From Paenibacillus dokdonensis (GTDB lineage: Bacteria; Bacillota; Bacilli; Paenibacillales; Paenibacillaceae), in assembly GCF_004916975.1 (NCBI RefSeq), contig NZ_STGQ01000002.1, forward strand, positions 186,001 through 250,000: 64,000 nt of DNA, read 5' to 3'. The notes beneath the pieces were generated by a model that was not told where the DNA came from, made no database searches, and saw only the letters and a program-made list of their open reading frames with translations. The first letter of the stretch is position 1; every line of letters starts with the position of its first letter. Below, piece by piece: positions 61,039-64,000 of this stretch. The position numbers were made by a program, and so were the translations under genes.

Positions 61039-62771
61039 GCGATCTCCTCCTCTGACAGCTGCGAGGATACAATTTCACGGTATACATCACAGGTTTCCAT
61101 CAGCTCGCGATGCTTACCGATGCCGGCGATCCGGCCTTCATCAAGCACGATGATCCGGTCGGCATCCATAACGGTGCTTGCCCGCTGCGCTACAAGCAAT
61201 ACGGTGGCATCTGCGGTCACTTCCTTGAGAGCGGCACGCAGCTTCGCATCCGTCTTGAAGTCAAGCGCCGAGAAGCTGTCATCAAAAACGTAGATTTCAG
61301 GTCTTCTCACGAGCGCACGCGCAATGGACAGACGCTGCTTCTGACCGCCGGACACGTTATTACCGCCCTGCGAAATCTCCGAATCAAAGCCATCCTTCAT
61401 TTTGGTAATAAACTCCGTAGCCTGTGCGATGTCCGCTGCCTGACGAAGCTCCTCATCGGTCGCCTCGGTCTTACCGTAGCGCAGATTGTCGGCGATCGTT
61501 CCCGTGAACAGAACAGCTTTTTGCGGTACAAAGCCGATTTTGGCGCGCAGCTCCTCCTGAGTCATATCCGTCACATTCTGACCATTCACCTTCACGCTGC
61601 CGCTGTCCACATCATAGAAACGCGGAATTAGACTGAGCAGTGTCGATTTGCCGGAACCGGTGCCTCCAATGATCGCTGTCGTTTCTCCTGGAGCGGCGCT
61701 GAATGAAATATGATGAATAGCCGGCTGCTCAGCGCCCGGGTAACTGAATGTCACATCCTGAAATTCCAGGTAACCCCGCTGCTGGGATACGGAAGCCGAC
61801 TCTCCGGTACGGACCGGATCAATGATTTGCGGCTTCATATCCAGCACTTCGTTAATACGCGTTGCCGAGGCAGATGCGCGGGGTACCATAACGAAGATCA
61901 TAGAAACCATAATCAGCGAGAACATGATTTGCATCGCATACTGGATGAATGCCATCAAATCCCCGACCTGCATATGTCCGTTGCTGATGCGCATCCCGCC
62001 GAAATAAACGATGGCAATGGTCGAAAAGTTCATGACCAGCATCATGATCGGCATCATCGCCGCCATGATTTTATTCACCTTCACCGCCGTTTGCGTCAGA
62101 TCAAAGTTCGCTTCGTTAAAGCGCTTCTGTTCATGCTCAATGCGGTTAAAGGAGCGGATCACGCGCATCCCCGTCAGGTTTTCACGCAGAACGCGGTTCA
62201 GTTTATCAAGTCTGACCTGCATCGCCTTGAACAGCGGTATACCCTTGCCGGCAATAATGGCAATGGCTCCTGCCAGCACGGGAACAACAACGACAATAAC
62301 CAGGGACAGCTTCGCGTCTTTGGATACGGCCATAATGATCCCGCCAATGCACATCATCGGCGCGCTGATCATCATCCGCAGAATCATGGTCAGCACCTGC
62401 TGTATCTGGGTGATATCATTTGTCGTACGGGTAATCAGCGAAGCAGTGCCCAGCTTGTCGAATTCCTGCAGCGAGAAATTTTGGACATGATGGAAAACCC
62501 GACTGCGCAGGTTTTTGCCGAAACCTCCCGCAACCTTCGCAGACAAGTAGCTGGCACCGATCGAGCAAATGGCTCCAACTAAGGCCACGGCCAGCATAAA
62601 GCCGCCTATTTTCCAAATATAAGGAATGTCGCCGTTAATGATGCCTTTGTCTACGATGTCAGACATCAATGTAGGTAGGTATAAATCCGACATGGACTGG
62701 AAAAACACGAGCAGAAATACAAATAAAATCGGCAGTCGGTAAGGTTTTAAATTCCGGAACAGTTTCAGCAT
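61035..62771 (-). CDS. ABC exporter subunit, YfiB-like (degenerate catalytic site half)
   Basis: ABC half-transporter, 578 aa, six helices (about 14-300) then ATPase. Walker A is IGGTGSGKST and the signature NVSGGQKQRLS is intact, but Walker B reads YVFDDSFSALD with aspartate at the catalytic glutamate position, and the H-loop histidine is replaced by glutamine (VAQRAST). Together with the next subunit it forms a heterodimeric multidrug exporter like TM287/288, LmrCD or YfiBC. Its start overlaps the end of the marR gene by seven bases. Confidence 0.93.
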   Translation of the reverse strand: MLKLFRNLKPYRLPILFVFLLVFFQSMSDLYLPTLMSDIVDKGIINGDIPYIWKIGGFMLAVALVGAICSIGASYLSAKVAGGFGKNLRSRVFHHVQNFSLQEFDKLGTASLITRTTNDITQIQQVLTMILRMMISAPMMCIGGIIMAVSKDAKLSLVIVVVVPVLAGAIAIIAGKGIPLFKAMQVRLDKLNRVLRENLTGMRVIRSFNRIEHEQKRFNEANFDLTQTAVKVNKIMAAMMPIMMLVMNFSTIAIVYFGGMRISNGHMQVGDLMAFIQYAMQIMFSLIMVSMIFVMVPRASASATRINEVLDMKPQIIDPVRTGESASVSQQRGYLEFQDVTFSYPGAEQPAIHHISFSAAPGETTAIIGGTGSGKSTLLSLIPRFYDVDSGSVKVNGQNVTDMTQEELRAKIGFVPQKAVLFTGTIADNLRYGKTEATDEELRQAADIAQATEFITKMKDGFDSEISQGGNNVSGGQKQRLSIARALVRRPEIYVFDDSFSALDFKTDAKLRAALKEVTADATVLLVAQRASTVMDADRIIVLDEGRIAGIGKHRELMETCDVYREIVSSQLSEEEIA

Positions 62772-63253
62772 GTTTCTATCGTTCCTCCTCCAGAAGGATC
62801 TGCTTTGGCTTCATAATAGGTGTACGCCTTTGTGAGCAAATCAGCCAGCTGATTACCCTCATCATGGCCCAAATAATCAATCAGTCCCGAAAAGGATTCC
62901 ATTGTAGAATCAATCGCCTTTTGTACGACTGCCTCCCCCTCCTCCGTAAGGCTGATTCGGACTGCTCTGCGGTCCAGCTCATCCATGGTGCGCTCGACCC
63001 AGTTCTTCTTCTCCATCGTCTTGATCAGCTGTGTTACTGTTGGCGATGTGACTCGCAATTTATGACTGATTTCCGAAACCATCAGCCCGATTGTACCTGG
63101 TTTCACACTCTTTTTTATACTGAACAAGAGCCCGAGCTCACTCATCTTAATTCCTTCAATTTTCCGCTGGCGGAACTCTGCCTTGTTAAAACGCATGGTG
63201 GCTTGCATAAGCTTCAGCGCCGTATTGTTTTCGACCGATGAATTATCACTCAT
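62765..63253 (-). CDS. MarR family regulator of the ABC exporter operon
   Basis: 162 aa winged helix-turn-helix protein. The core reads LGLLFSIKKS, then LMVSEISHKLRVTSPTVTQLIKTMEKKNWVERTMDELDRRAVRISLTEEGE, with the DxRxxx wing (DELDRRAVRI). It is first in the operon and overlaps the exporter gene, so it very probably autoregulates the whole unit. The start at 63253 is 12 bases after GGGAG; a longer form from 63295 is possible but not conserved-looking. The promoter is at 63345-63388. Confidence 0.9.
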   Translation of the reverse strand: MSDNSSVENNTALKLMQATMRFNKAEFRQRKIEGIKMSELGLLFSIKKSVKPGTIGLMVSEISHKLRVTSPTVTQLIKTMEKKNWVERTMDELDRRAVRISLTEEGEAVVQKAIDSTMESFSGLIDYLGHDEGNQLADLLTKAYTYYEAKADPSGGGTIETC

Positions 63254-63344
63254 TTCAAGGTAACATCTCCCTTCGTTCGATTGATTCGAGGCCATCTTTA
63301 TCCACTCCTGACAATAGCTAAGAAACTAAATTACCTATCCTATT

Positions 63345-63388
63345 TATTAGCACACCTAATTATATCTCTTCATAAAAATCTATGTCAA
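63345..63388 (-). promoter_or_regulatory. marR promoter with overlapping dyad
   Basis: Read leftward: TTGACA (63388-63383), 18 bases, TATAAT (63364-63359), both exact consensus. The inverted repeat ATTAG-GTGTG-CTAAT follows across the start region (about 63346-63360). A MarR dimer there would block the promoter. Confidence 0.72.
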
Positions 63389-63440
63389 TTCATTCATATG
63401 GGCTGCTCATCCTTCAAAGATCAAAATGGGATTGCCTGTG

Positions 63441-64000
63441 TTAATCCCCCGACTTTTCCACCATTAAAATACTCTTCGCAAATGAAATCCACTCCCTCGC
63501 CGCAAAGGACAGGTAACGATCCTTACGCCAAATCATCCCGAGCTGCCAGGGAATCGACGGATTAATGAGGGGTAAAATGCGAATCCGCTCCTGATCCACC
63601 TCGCGGCAGATGGTCTCCGGCAGCAGCGCGATACCCAAATTGGCCGCTACCATGCCGCTGATCAGATCCCACTGGGAGCTCTCATACACGATGCGCGGCT
63701 GAAAGCCGACCCGGACACATTCAGAAATAATACGGTCATGCAGTGCAAAATCCTCCCGGAACAGTACAAAGCTCTCGTCCGCTAACTCAACGAGTGGTAC
63801 AGCCCCTCGACCGGACAACCGATGCGAAGGATGAACGAGCAGCATCAGATTTTCCCTGGCAAAAGAGAAATAATGAAAGAGATCATCTTCAGTCGGCAGC
63901 ACGGCCACCCCAACATCCAGCAGTCCGCTCTCCACATCCTTTTCAACCTTTCTAGCTCCATCTTCAAACACCTGCATCGTCACCTGAGGATACCTTTTGT
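63441..64000 (-). CDS. LysR family regulator, N-terminus off the window
   Basis: Effector-binding part of a LysR-type regulator; the last 186 residues are visible and the frame runs off base 64000 (KRYPQVTMQVFEDG continues outward). VEKDVESGLLDVGVAVLP and SQWDLISGMVAANLGIALLPE are the standard LysR substrate-domain motifs. The helix-turn-helix and any target gene lie beyond the edge. The effector is unknown. Confidence 0.9.
   Translation of the reverse strand, partial: KRYPQVTMQVFEDGARKVEKDVESGLLDVGVAVLPTEDDLFHYFSFARENLMLLVHPSHRLSGRGAVPLVELADESFVLFREDFALHDRIISECVRVGFQPRIVYESSQWDLISGMVAANLGIALLPETICREVDQERIRILPLINPSIPWQLGMIWRKDRYLSFAAREWISFAKSILMVEKSGD

Noticed and set aside
1..64000. CRISPR arrays, tRNA or rRNA genes, prophage
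   Set aside because: No regularly spaced direct repeats, no cloverleaf or rRNA signatures and no phage structural genes were seen by reading; a covariance-model scan was not possible.

Overview
The window looks like chromosomal DNA of a Gram-positive, endospore-forming, facultatively anaerobic Bacillota, most likely a Paenibacillus. The evidence is a GerA/GerB/GerC-type germination operon, strong GGAGG-type ribosome binding sites, frequent TTG and GTG starts, FNR boxes of the Bacillus type, a Bacillus-type nitric oxide synthase oxygenase, YkkCD-, SwrC- and YfiBC-like exporters, and intermediate G+C. I see no rRNA, tRNA, CRISPR array or prophage. One complete IS1182-family insertion sequence is present.

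Layout. 1-3.9 kb: the edge of a cardiolipin synthase gene, a TetR-controlled pair of small multidrug (SMR) proteins, and an ECF41-type sigma factor with its usual AhpD-like partner. 4.2-8.4 kb: a TetR regulator and a SwrC-like RND exporter. 8.5-10 kb: a TorD-like chaperone and MobA, with an FNR-type box between them. 10-18 kb: mixed genes (two MFS transporters, glutaminyl-tRNA synthetase, two GNAT acetyltransferases, a MOSC protein, a divergent SDR). 18-25 kb: a molybdopterin oxidoreductase, a large DUF5722-like protein that seems to lack its 5' end, and a formate/nitrite channel gene behind a perfect FNR box. 25-35.7 kb: one-carbon metabolism, redox, RNA helicase, UbiB kinase plus phasin-like protein, ThuA-like protein, HemD and DUF2062 genes. 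35.8-40 kb: germinant receptor operon. 40-45.9 kb: chemoreceptor, diguanylate cyclase, DUF2798, MerR and aldo/keto reductase. 46-54.6 kb: Rieske/FAD oxidoreductase, HmoA-like monooxygenase, a lone HExxH metallopeptidase, NO synthase, an MMPL exporter with a divergent TetR, AlkA and a ferritin-like protein. 54.6-56.6 kb: the IS. 56.6-64 kb: a secreted 5'-nucleotidase, a MarR-YfiBC-type heterodimeric ABC exporter operon and a LysR fragment.

How the genes work together. Three themes recur. (1) Exporters each paired with their own regulator: TetR-SMR, TetR-RND, TetR/MMPL and MarR-ABC, most with a visible dyad operator. (2) A scattered anaerobic/molybdoenzyme set: MobA, TorD, a bis-MGD oxidoreductase, a MOSC protein and a formate/nitrite channel, with two TGTGA-N6-TCACA boxes. 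(3) RNA hairpins that bury a ribosome binding site. One lies between the SMR operon and the ahpD-like gene, superimposed on an ECF41-type promoter. Another lies at the start of the transposase gene. Both would block translation of read-through transcripts but not of transcripts started at the local promoter.

A 62-bp sequence occurs twice (55 of 62 identical by eye), upstream of an MFS gene and of a ThuA-like gene. It is unexplained and is one of the better candidates for an undescribed regulatory element here.
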